From Hydractinia symbiolongicarpus (taxonomy: Eukaryota > Cnidaria > Hydrozoa > Anthoathecata > Hydractiniidae): a stretch of DNA of 64,000 nucleotides. Below, one piece after another: positions 55,456 to 64,000 of this stretch. The notes under the pieces are model-generated. The model was not told the DNA's origin. It saw only the letters and a program-made list of their open reading frames with translations, and searched no databases. The DNA is taken from contig NC_079887.1 in NCBI RefSeq assembly GCF_029227915.1, positions 16,675,650 to 16,739,649 on the forward strand, written 5' to 3'. Both the position numbers and the translations under genes were made by a program. Every line of letters begins with the position of its first letter. Position 1 is the stretch's first letter.

Positions 55456-56834
55456 CAATAGCCGGCATTTTAGGTCTTGCACCAGGATTGGACTCAGGTG
55501 TAAGAAACGAAGGAGATGACAATAAATCTTCTGGCAAATTTTCTTCAACTTTTGTACTCTCTGGGTAGTGATACTTAACGTTCTCACAAGCTAAGCCTGC
55601 ATCGAAATAATTAAACAATATATAAATCAAAATATCATAAGTAAACAATCGACTTTTGAAATTTTTGTTTATTAATTTCAACTCTTCATTTTCCAATGTC
55701 AGTTGCTTGCATTTCTCATTGCATAAATTTAATTTTTGTTCCATTAATATTTTTCTCAGTGTGTCACAGTTTGTACATTTCCTCTGCCTCTTTTGTTAAA
55801 ATATCTTGGCCATCATGTTCATCATCAAAATCTGAGAATAATCTCAAACGCTTACATGGGGATTTTCTTGTCTTTTTCATTTGTGGTGTTTTAAATGAAA
55901 ATACGCTAGAAACTGTTCCTGGTTTTAATGTCTTTATTAAGAGGGTGCCGATAAGCCGCAAACGCCCGCATATATAAGGGCGAATTCGGGCGACTTTTCG
56001 AATTAAATTGAGGGTTGTCCGCCAAAACCGCCCGCACTTTTCCAAAGACGCCCGAACTCACCCGGAACATTCCCGAAATGCAACACCTTGTAACATAAAC
56101 ATGGCGGACGACAGTTGAAAGAACGCGCTTGAAGAGAAAGAAGGCAATAAAGTTTATATATAAGTTATTTATCAAGTAAATCTTATCAAAAACCATAAAA
56201 AACAGTCCTTTTAAGAACTTAGCTACCATATAGTTAGTTCATTTTAATTTTTATACTTTTTTAAATAATTAATTCTTCGAGAGTCATTTATGGTGAATCT
56301 TTTTTTTTCGGGCATTGTTCGGGACTATGCAGGGTTTTTCGGGCAAATACCTGAATTTTTTTTAAAACGCTGAACTCGCCCGAAAACGCCCGCACTTTTT
56401 ACGGCGTATGCGGCTTATCGGCACCCTCGTTCTTTATTCCCCTTCCAAGACTCACTCGAATTTCCTCTGGTTTGAAATGAAATTCACAGACTTTGGTGTA
56501 CTTATTAATTTGAAAATTATCAGCACCACCTCTTCTTCTATATTTGCAAATTTCTTTGCACCAAGCTCTGTGTAGTTCGTGCTTGGTGTCTTTATTTGGA
56601 AATGAAAACAGTCCAATATTTGTCTTTTGTTTCTTTTTATCGTATAAAAAAAACCTTCCACATTCTGGAACACAGCATTACATAGAACGTCCTCCAGATA
56701 TCACTTTTTCAGGAACAGTTATTTGTGAAGGTGGAACAAGACATTTTTTTTTCTGTTGTGGCTTGTAAACAAGTTCAACTTTAAAAAATACAGCTATCAC
56801 GTACTGTCGCTGCGCTGTTGTTTTTGTTGTCCAT
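55420..56834 (-). pseudogene. THAP-domain transposase of the ISL2EU-like element (interrupted)
   Basis: Starts MDNKNNSAATVR at 56834 in the terminal repeat. The THAP zinc finger follows at 56690-56440 across frames: CCVPECG, LFSFPNKDTKHELHRAWCKE, VCEFHFKPEEIRVSL. A MITE (55939-56430) then splits the gene. It resumes with TLKPGTVSSVFSFKTPQMKK, an acidic linker, the coiled coil CKQLTLENEELKLINKNFKS and the helix-turn-helix start MPAIDQLFIFLTCLRLGF. The DDE catalytic domain that should follow is deleted. THAP binds the element's ends. Confidence 0.75.
55939..56430. mobile_element. hAT-like MITE inside the THAP transposase gene
   Basis: GAGGGTGCCGATAAGCCGCA at the left and its complement at the right end (56408-56428) form the termini. 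TCTTTATT is duplicated on both sides (55931-55938 and 56431-56438). An 8-bp target duplication points to the hAT superfamily. The 492-bp interior is non-coding and rich in CGCCCG. Confidence 0.85.
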
Positions 56835-56885
56835 ACGGGCCTCGTTTTGAATTCGACGTAAAGATTACATCATCGAATTAGGAAA

Positions 56886-56980
56886 AGCCGTAAACTAACC
56901 TCGTTTTCATGTTAGTATGTCTATTTCGGCTGTGTATTTTGCGGAATGGAAATGGATATTGAAATAGGTCTATTGCGTTG
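56886..56980 (-). repeat. Outer terminal repeat (right) of the ISL2EU-like element
   Basis: The complement of the pattern at 51341-51418 (TAAACTAACCTCGTTTTC, GATATTGAAATAGGTCTATT). It adjoins the inner repeat here without a gap, unlike on the left. Confidence 0.45.
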
Positions 56981-58421
56981 GGACATCAATTAAAAAAAAA
57001 GTGATATTGCTTTAAAGGATACAGAATATTTTTAATTATAAAAGTTGCCACGTGTTTTGAAATTTATTGGGTCCTAAAACGTTGCTCCCAATGTTATTCT
57101 CAGACCCTATTAGGTTCAGCATTTTGAAAGCACACAGGACCTGGAGTCGAGCTGTCAATTGCATTTGTATACATGGTACATATAAACATGATAAAGTGAC
57201 GGGACCGATAATCACTGGTTCATGTTTTACGACAATACTAATACGGCGTTGTGGTAGATGTTTTGAACAAGACTTCAACCATTAGTGTAGCGCATAAGTA
57301 ACCAAAAAAAACAAAACAAACAAAACAAAGCTATATCTATAATGGTTCATATTCCAGATTAAAATATATGGGGCTTGGGAAAGTGTAAAGTGATAAGTTA
57401 CCTCAAAAAGTTAACACTCCTTCCCCCCACCACTACCGCCCCCCCTCAAAAAAAAAAAAAAAGAAAAGAAAAGAAAAATAATAATAACTAAGAAAGAAAT
57501 AATTTAGATTACTTACAGTATGAAAGTAAAAATAGTAGAAAAATAAACAAGGGTTATTTAGAGAACATGTCTTTGTTTCTTCAGAATTTCATTGATACCA
57601 TTTTTTATCTCTCAAAAGTTAATAAACTGTAATTCAGTCTAAATGATTCAGTTACGTTAAAATCTTACGAAGTACATAAAATCTTCAAATGTGTTCATAT
57701 ACTTCCGCAAAGCATTTGAAAAATTATTTAATCATTGCCAATTTGTATGCGCTCCCACTACTGACCTGGTTTCCACATCCTGAAATTTACTTACTAAATT
57801 TTTATACTATATTTGCCGAATCTTTTTATTATGGAAAGGTTAATTCTTTATTTTTACTATACAAGAAAATTTACCAATAGTTAAAACTGTTTTTTGCGCA
57901 ATAATTTAGCTGCATATAACAACGAGGTTTATAGCAAGTTTAATGACGCAAGTGATACAAAACTTAGTTTCTGATGTAATATGTCCGTAGCACAGTTCTG
58001 CAAAATTGTGAAGAAATATTGAATGATGGCCTCGGCGTTTTATGAAATATTTAGGATCCGTGGTCTATACCGTTTTTTTCTTTGAAACACGTTGAGCCAT
58101 TTGAAGATTTAAGTAAAAACGAACAAATTTGCTCGTTTAGGGCCAATCAAGGGTTTTTTTAATCAAAGCATTTTTTATAACTTCAATGCAAGGTAACGTT
58201 TTGTTGGTAGGCAAAATACGTACTTTTTAAAGAAAGGGTAATACATTGAACACTGCAATACGATTTATTTTGTCAATGTAATGTAACTGGCGTCATTTTA
58301 TATCAAGTGACGTTTTAATTGTATGACGTCTAATTTAACAGAGCGTTTTTAAAGGTTATCAGTTATGGCAGACTTTCGAACACAGAGCATCTGCCGTTCA
58401 TCATAATGATGCATATAAGTT
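56981..58421. other. Intergenic stretch upstream of the EF-hand gene
   Basis: Contains an A/C-rich low-complexity run (57420-57485) and motif-less ORFs. A TAA stop lies in frame seven bases before the EF-hand start codon. No clear TATA box was identified. Confidence 0.5.
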
Positions 58422-61400
58422 ATGGGAATAAAATTTAGTTTCCCGTTACAACAAATACCTATAGCATATCACCCAGCTTCGTATTTTACATGCATTGGTA
58501 AGTACAAAGACCAGCTTTTACAACAAAATCTTGCCTTAATCTGCGATTTAATCTAGAAGATTTTCAGCAGTATTTATTAGGGACCTAAAGTTTAGTAAAT
58601 ATTCTTTTCGGCATTAGCTAAAAGTTTAAGTCAGTGTATTGAGCCAGCCTTTCATTTTTAAAGATTTGTATCATATCTCACTGTTTGACATTTGAAAAAC
58701 ACGACGAAAGTAACATGGACTGTTAAAGTTAAAATAATTAAAAGTAACCGCTATAGGGGAGAATACAGTTAAATATAAGTAAATAAAGATAAGTATACTT
58801 CAAAAGCATCTAGGGGTACGCAAGAGTAATACAAATTTTACTATTCTATTCGATTTTAGGAACTCGCAGAAAGGACGATTATACTCAAGATACAACATTT
58901 TTTCACAAGCTGCAAGAAAGATATTGGGAAGATCTTTTAGAAGAGCGTACCAGAGAACTTTTAGCTAAAAATAAGTTTAAAGGTAAAACAATATCTTGCC
59001 TAAGTACACGTTAGTTAGGAAACTTGGGTCTTTTTTATTACTGCAAAGTTTTGCAAAAAGTGGCATAATCAACCGATGTAGTCTGGGTTGCTTTGCATAT
59101 GATAAAATGTCATAATTTTGTTTTGTCTCACAGTCGGTAATTTATGTGGCTACGATCTTAGGGGCTTATCACATGAGAAAAATCACGTTCATTAATAAAC
59201 TCACGCAAAGCACAACTTACTATCGTTGTGAGCTGGCCTGGCTAACCGGGATCTCGCTTTATCAAACTAAAAATATCAAAGAATAAACTTTTATGAAAAA
59301 AATTATTGTATATTAGCTTTTTGATGAAAATGATAAACTTTGTGATAGCAAACAGATTCCAGCCCGGCACACAAGTCAGCCTGGCTAAATGTGTTCATGT
59401 GATAAGGTCCTTAGACAAAATAAACTGCGAACCAGGCGGGTGAAGCATTTTCAAGTTGTCAAAGGATAGAACCTTGGTTTGAATTATTGTTTCGGTTGTT
59501 TTTTTGTGCACGTTAGAATGTGCACTTATTTTGAAAATAGCCAAAAGGCGAATTGTCCAGGTATATTTGTCTAGGATTGTAGTTAACACGTAGTATAATG
59601 AACCTGGGTTGCAAATCTACCTTAAACACTCCCAGCATCTGTTTTAACTGTCAACTACTTGCAGCTTAAGAAATTGCAATTCAACTGATTGAACCACCGT
59701 TTGTTGTTTCAGATGTGGATGTGGAAGCGCAACATAAAAAATATGTCGAGAAGTTCCCAAAATTCACACTTGGGGAAATATCAGATTTAAAATTACAATT
59801 TCAAACCTTTGATTTGAACCAAGACGGACTAATCGATTGTAATGAATTGTAAGTTTAACTTGTAGAACAATGTCTCCCTTGTTACGTAGCTGGTGCTGCT
59901 TCTCAATATCGAACGATTCCGAGCGACTTTTAAATCAAGAAATCTTTTGGTGAATGTAAAACTTTATTCTCTAAGCTCTGTTTTCTTTTAGGATGCAAGT
60001 TTTGGATGACTTGGGAGATAAATCAAGTCTAGAGAAACGACAAGAATATTTTGAAGAGATTGATGAGGATGGATCAGGTGCAATCGACTTTGAAGAATTT
60101 ATGGGCGTAAGTGTCTTTTTGAGATCAGTTTGAGATCTTAGTATCATAAGTTTGTAAAATCAATAGTTGTTTTAGGGAGAAGTAGCTATGAAATGCTTGA
60201 CACAAAACTCTAATGTCAGATTTACTGAACACAATGCTGACCCAGCATATCGCACTCTTTCAACTCATTTATTTTACGGATAGCATCACGCTGTCTTTGA
60301 GGTTAAAAAGGTGACGTAGCTGAAAAAATTATTATGGGAGCAATAGATGGCGAGTAAAAGTTTACTGAAATGCAAACTATTTAAAGAACCAACGTCGTTC
60401 CTATTTATCTATTTGAATTAATTTGACAGCGGTGAAATATTAGCCGCTGCGTAATAAAGATTCACGAACCAAGAGACCTTAAGGACGAGGATGCTCAAAG
60501 AATATCAAATTGATGTGTTAAGAATATATCGTCATTTACCACAGGGACACTGATAAAAAAGCTTGTCAATAATATGTATTGATATTTGACCTTTACTTTT
60601 TTGTAAACACTCTACCTCAATTTTCTTCTACATTATGGACATACTCATACACAGTCTTTTAAATGCTGACGTTTTCACTTCGTAGTTCAGCTTACATGAC
60701 TAACTCTTTTTTTTATCTCTATAATAATACAGAGACTGTGTGTGTCTGTAACAGGCAAAGTGGATATCATGTAATTGCTATACAAAAAGAAGTCGCATTT
60801 TCAACGCCGTTGGAAATTAAGGACCATCTTCTCTTTAAGGAAGTCAATTAAGTGGATTTTTTAAAACTGCACCGACTAAGTTTAACCGAACAGTTTTAGT
60901 GATTGATAAAAAGACAGCTATTAGATCAACTTTTTTTTGCGTTTGTTTGAGTTGATGTCGAATTTTCACAGAATACATGGGCAGGCCCTTAAGTTTTAGA
61001 TTCAGAGTCAGGAAAAGAAAATCAGGTTTCCTACAAATGAGTAACGACCACAATGTAAAGAAACAGGGAACGTTTAAGCTTGGTTTACATGTGATTTGGT
61101 ATAATGTGTTTTTTAAAATTTGCTTCATATGTGAAATATTATTTATACAAAAGTTGCCTAGCAATCTTGTAGATTTTAGTGCAGTTTCTTATATATTAAT
61201 TTAATTAAAGAAAATTATGCATAGTTATACACTTTGTTTTTTGATATTCTATATTTTTAGGACAGGAAGAAATAAATGATGTTATTGTAAAAAAATGTTT
61301 AGCATATTTAGCACATTTGCAAAATAGAAAAAAATGTCAGGAAATGTTACGTTCGTAATATGTCCCTGATTTTTGATAGAATCTCAGCTTCTATGTTTTT

Positions 61401-61689
61401 AGCCATAATATTTTCTTATATATAATAAATTGCAAATCCGATTAAATCGGGCTGTTGCGCTGGATTGGAAGCTAATTGGTCTGTTAGATTTGGCATTAAC
61501 TTATAGGCCATCCTCAGTCTTTTAATATTAAAAACTTATTTTTAACTTTAGTTGATCTACGACCTAAAGTACATGCAAAGCGACAAGAAGAGCGGCGAGG
61601 ACATTCGGTTACTATGCAAGCTTGGAAACGATCATTATACATTGCGAAAACTATCACTCAGTGAAAAAATGTCACGCGGTTTATTTTAA
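58422..61689 (+). CDS. EF-hand calcium-binding protein, complete 5-exon gene (195 aa)
   Basis: Exons 58422-58497, 58860-58982, 59713-59848, 59992-60106 and 61552-61689 (TAA) have GT-AG ends and matching phases. The start MGIKFSF has Gly2 and Ser6, an N-myristoylation pattern, with an in-frame stop just upstream. The N-terminal third is charged and helical (LQERYWEDLLEERTRELLAK). EF-hand 1 has loop DLNQDGLIDCNE (exon 3) and EF-hand 2 has loop DEDGSGAIDFEE (exon 4); both keep Asp1, Asp3, Gly6 and Glu12. The C-terminal tail (exon 5) is basic. It probably acts as a membrane-attached calcium sensor or buffer (inferred). I cannot name an orthologue with certainty. Confidence 0.85.
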
Positions 61690-62816
61690 AATTTAATACA
61701 AATACAGTAATAGTATAAAAATTTCCAGATGGTGTACATTTCTTGTTCGGCTCCCTATCTACTTTGTTTTGATGGGTTCCAGGAGTTATTCACTAGTGTA
61801 AAAATCTTAGTATATTTGGATGAGGCATTTGTTAAATGGCAACGGTTATATTGAGAAGCAGTTTGTTTCGTTTCTTTCCTGCAAACAATGATTACAAGAA
61901 CGCAGTGTTTAAAATAGAAAATACTTTTTTGAATTAAATCCTTTCGCCTAAGGTGGTGTAGGAGAAGAAAAGTAAAGGCTGTAGACAGTTGCTTACAAAA
62001 AGTTTGATTTTTTTTCTAAAGGACATATTTGACGTCAAATTTGAAGTCAATCATTTAAATTGTTTCTAGCAATATAACCAACTATTACTAGTTAGTCATT
62101 TCCTTGTTGGTCATTTCCTTGTTGATCATTTCACTCTTATGTTATCTTTTTAGTCCCAGATGTCATAAATTTAACTTAGAAAACACAACTTGTGAAAATC
62201 ATTAAACCAGGGCCGCCTCTCATTGCTTACGCCATTAAGAAGAACGAAATAAAACTTTCTAAGATGGAAAGACCAAAATATTTTTAGAATTTAGTAGCAA
62301 TTTAAAATGTACAAAATGTCCATTGAGTTGAATACCAACTAAAAACGAATATTAGGAAAAAGGAAACGGCTGTGAAAACTTAACATTATGAAATAATTAA
62401 AAACCTCTTCCCCCTCCCTTCTAGCTATACATACACATATTTGCGATTGCATTTAGGTAACCAATTTGTTAATTTGTGTCCCTTTTGGAGATTCCAATAA
62501 AATATGTAATATATGTTTTTTGCTTGGGATAAAATCTCTTATCGAACGGATTTAAAATGCAAGCAATTAATATTAGACAATATGATTATTTTTTTCTCAG
62601 AAATCTCCGCGAAAAAGCGTTATCGAATTTATAAAACTATTGGAGGTCTGTATTTATGAATAGACGGCCATCTCATCGATAACAACGATTTTTTTATTTC
62701 ACACATTCGAAACGCACTTCAGTATAGCTATGACTTATCAAGTTATGGTACAAAGAAGAATGCATTATTTACTTCGTTGAATTCCTTCTCGTATCAGTAT
62801 TTTCTTCCAACAAAGC
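61690..62816. other. Intergenic stretch downstream of the EF-hand gene
   Basis: No conserved ORF. AATAAAA tracts near 62218-62255 and AATAAAAT near 62498 could serve as polyadenylation signals. Confidence 0.5.
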
Positions 62817-63020
62817 AGAATTAGAAAGAAATGGATTCATTCTATTCGGTGGAAAGATTTGCCTAAAGAGGGTGAGATGTGTTCCCTTCATTTTGAGAAA
62901 GAGTGCAAACGAATTCATAAAAGCAAATGTGAAAAAAGCCTCAAACCTGATGCAATTCCTACCATCCATTGCCATTGCAATGACATCAATTACAAAGAGA
63001 ATCGACTTAAACAGTTAGAG
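62817..63020 (+). CDS. THAP-domain exon, partial
   Basis: The frame reads KKWIHSIRWKDLPKEGEMCS, then LHFEKECKRIHKSKC and SLKPDAIPTIH, followed by a GTCAGT donor at 63021. CSLHF with the following AxPTI-like end matches the second half of a THAP zinc finger (the final CxxH and the AVPTIF box). The first CxxC half must lie on an exon upstream and was not found. THAP proteins bind DNA; many derive from transposases. It could be a host gene or a transposon remnant. Confidence 0.5.
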
Positions 63021-63630
63021 GTCAGTTTATTCAATGTTAAACTTTTTGATAGTGTTGTTCAAATTGTTTACTTAGGTCACTGTTACCTAATATGTGTTCT
63101 TTGGTATATAAGATGCAAGAAGAAAATGACGAATGTTTGTTTTGAGAATCGAGCAATTTAATGATGTTATGAGCAAGTTAGCGATTGTGCGATTACAAAA
63201 GCAAATGTAAGCAAGTTCGGAAGACTGTGGTCGACGCAGCCACGCAAACTGACATTATTAAGAGACCTTGTACGAAGGCAGCACAAACCAGCACAGCGAA
63301 ATGGTAGGGTAGCCTTCGTAAACATGCAATACTAGAAGCCTAAGGATGTTTGAAGCGAAAATTATTGGGATAATTGTCCTTTAAGAAATAAAAAATAAAA
63401 ATGTTGATACGAAACGGAAACAGTGATGTTGTAGGTAGCTTGGATGAAGGCAGATTTGTAAATAGTGAAGTTGTAAATAGTAATTTTTTAAACGAATTAA
63501 TTGTAAATAATAAAATCAGTAGTAAATATGCATGTAGGCTACCTATTTCCCCCCATCTTTTCATTATAGTTCTACCTTTTTTGTGTGTCCTTACATGGTG
63601 CCATCAATTTATTTATTTTTAATTAGTCTC
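63021..63630. other. Possible intron or 3' part of the THAP gene
   Basis: A short ATG-led stretch (MQEENDECLF, 63113 on) follows an AG, and a helical stretch occurs near 63168-63205. Neither can be assigned with confidence. Confidence 0.3.
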
Positions 63631-63661
63631 TTCTTTTTTTTTTTTTTTTTTTTTTTTTTTT
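63630..63661. repeat. Poly-T tract
   Basis: An uninterrupted T run of about 32 bases. Confidence 0.95.
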
Positions 63662-63845
63662 CCTTGTTCAATGTGTCTACTTACTCTACCGGCACCATTT
63701 CGTACTCTGTGAGCCCATTTATTTCATTATGCACTTAGATTCAATATATTTTTTTACTGATCTTATAGATTTTATAGATTTTTATAGTTTTTATTTTTTT
63801 GTAGGCAGAAGAACCATTTGTAAATTATGGATGCCAAATATATGT

Positions 63846-63848
<3 letters not shown>

Positions 63849-63876
<28 letters not shown>
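63849..63876. repeat. (AAT)n microsatellite
   Basis: About nine AAT units. Downstream, 63890-63945 is G/T-rich (GGTTGCGGTTTGG-like) with no gene. Confidence 0.95.
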
Positions 63877-63878
<2 letters not shown>

Positions 63879-64000
63879 TTGCAAATAAATGGAAGGGGTG
63901 TGGTTGCGGTCTGGTTTCGGTTTGGTTGCGGTGTGGTTGTAGTGTGAAGAAGAAGTTGGGTTGAGATTTTAGGTTGGATGAATAAGATTGCCGAAAAATA

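Larger units (their letters stand above)
54262..56900. mobile_element. ISL2EU-like DNA transposon, internally deleted
   Basis: The inner terminal repeats (about 54281-54341 and 56830-56895) share GGCTTT..CTAATTC, a TCAAAA segment and AGGCCCGTATGGACA in inverted orientation. Two convergent genes start inside them: a SWIM-zinc-finger protein (plus) and a THAP transposase (minus). This pair, with a YqaJ-type nuclease on the first protein, is the known layout of ISL2EU elements. The centre, with the YqaJ nuclease domain and the DDE catalytic domain, is missing at the junction near 55420. A 492-bp MITE interrupts the transposase gene. Confidence 0.65.

Noticed and set aside
56452-56673. 73-aa ORF as an independent gene
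   Set aside because: It overlaps the THAP finger region in a different frame; the Cys/His pattern is in the neighbouring frames.

Overview
This is metazoan genomic DNA: AT-rich, with short exons, GT-AG introns and a very heavy transposon load. Nothing in it is prokaryotic. The repeat families, the DUF4116-type repeats and the virus-like gene block suggest a cnidarian, probably a hydrozoan. That assignment is inference; no rRNA or mitochondrial marker is present.

Host genes. (1) RAD54B, plus strand, 3271-13262: 21 exons whose phases all agree, encoding the last 715 residues of this SWI2/SNF2 recombination translocase. The N-terminal exons were not found. (2) An intronless secreted glycine-rich protein of attacin type, minus strand, 21140-21613, with a TATA box. 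(3) Part of a von Willebrand factor A (VWA) gene, minus strand, 49371-50330. (4) A complete five-exon gene for a 195-residue EF-hand protein, plus strand, 58422-61689, with a possible N-myristoylation signal. (5) A partial THAP-domain exon at about 62817-63020, plus small unassigned ORFs at 22287 and 29053.

Mobile DNA fills most of the rest. From left to right: a TA-flanked MITE (13342-13854); three head-to-tail Helitron-like units (14774-16915); a LINE insertion with a 5' inversion, poly-A tail and perfect 15-bp target duplication (17056-19626); a decayed Ty3/gypsy pol (23167-25290); a DDE transposon with terminal inverted repeats (25889-27450); a cysteine-protease-like pseudogene (30174-30775); a DIRS-type tyrosine-recombinase retroelement with terminal inverted repeats (31390-35542); small Helitron-like units and a directly repeated segment (35669-37730); a transposase-like fragment (37690-38364); a GACGTC-rich tandem array (39395-39790); and an ISL2EU-like element (about 54262-56900) that has lost its centre and carries nested MITEs.

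The most unusual block is about 42490-48960: densely packed, unspliced, partly overlapping genes on both strands. They include DUF4116-type repeat proteins, several virus-like structural or membrane proteins and, at the right edge, the C-terminal part of a family B DNA polymerase. It looks like a decayed Maverick/Polinton- or adintovirus-like integrated element cut off inside its polymerase gene. Frameshifts and in-frame stops show that it is a relic.

Family assignments rest on motif recognition, not on database searches.
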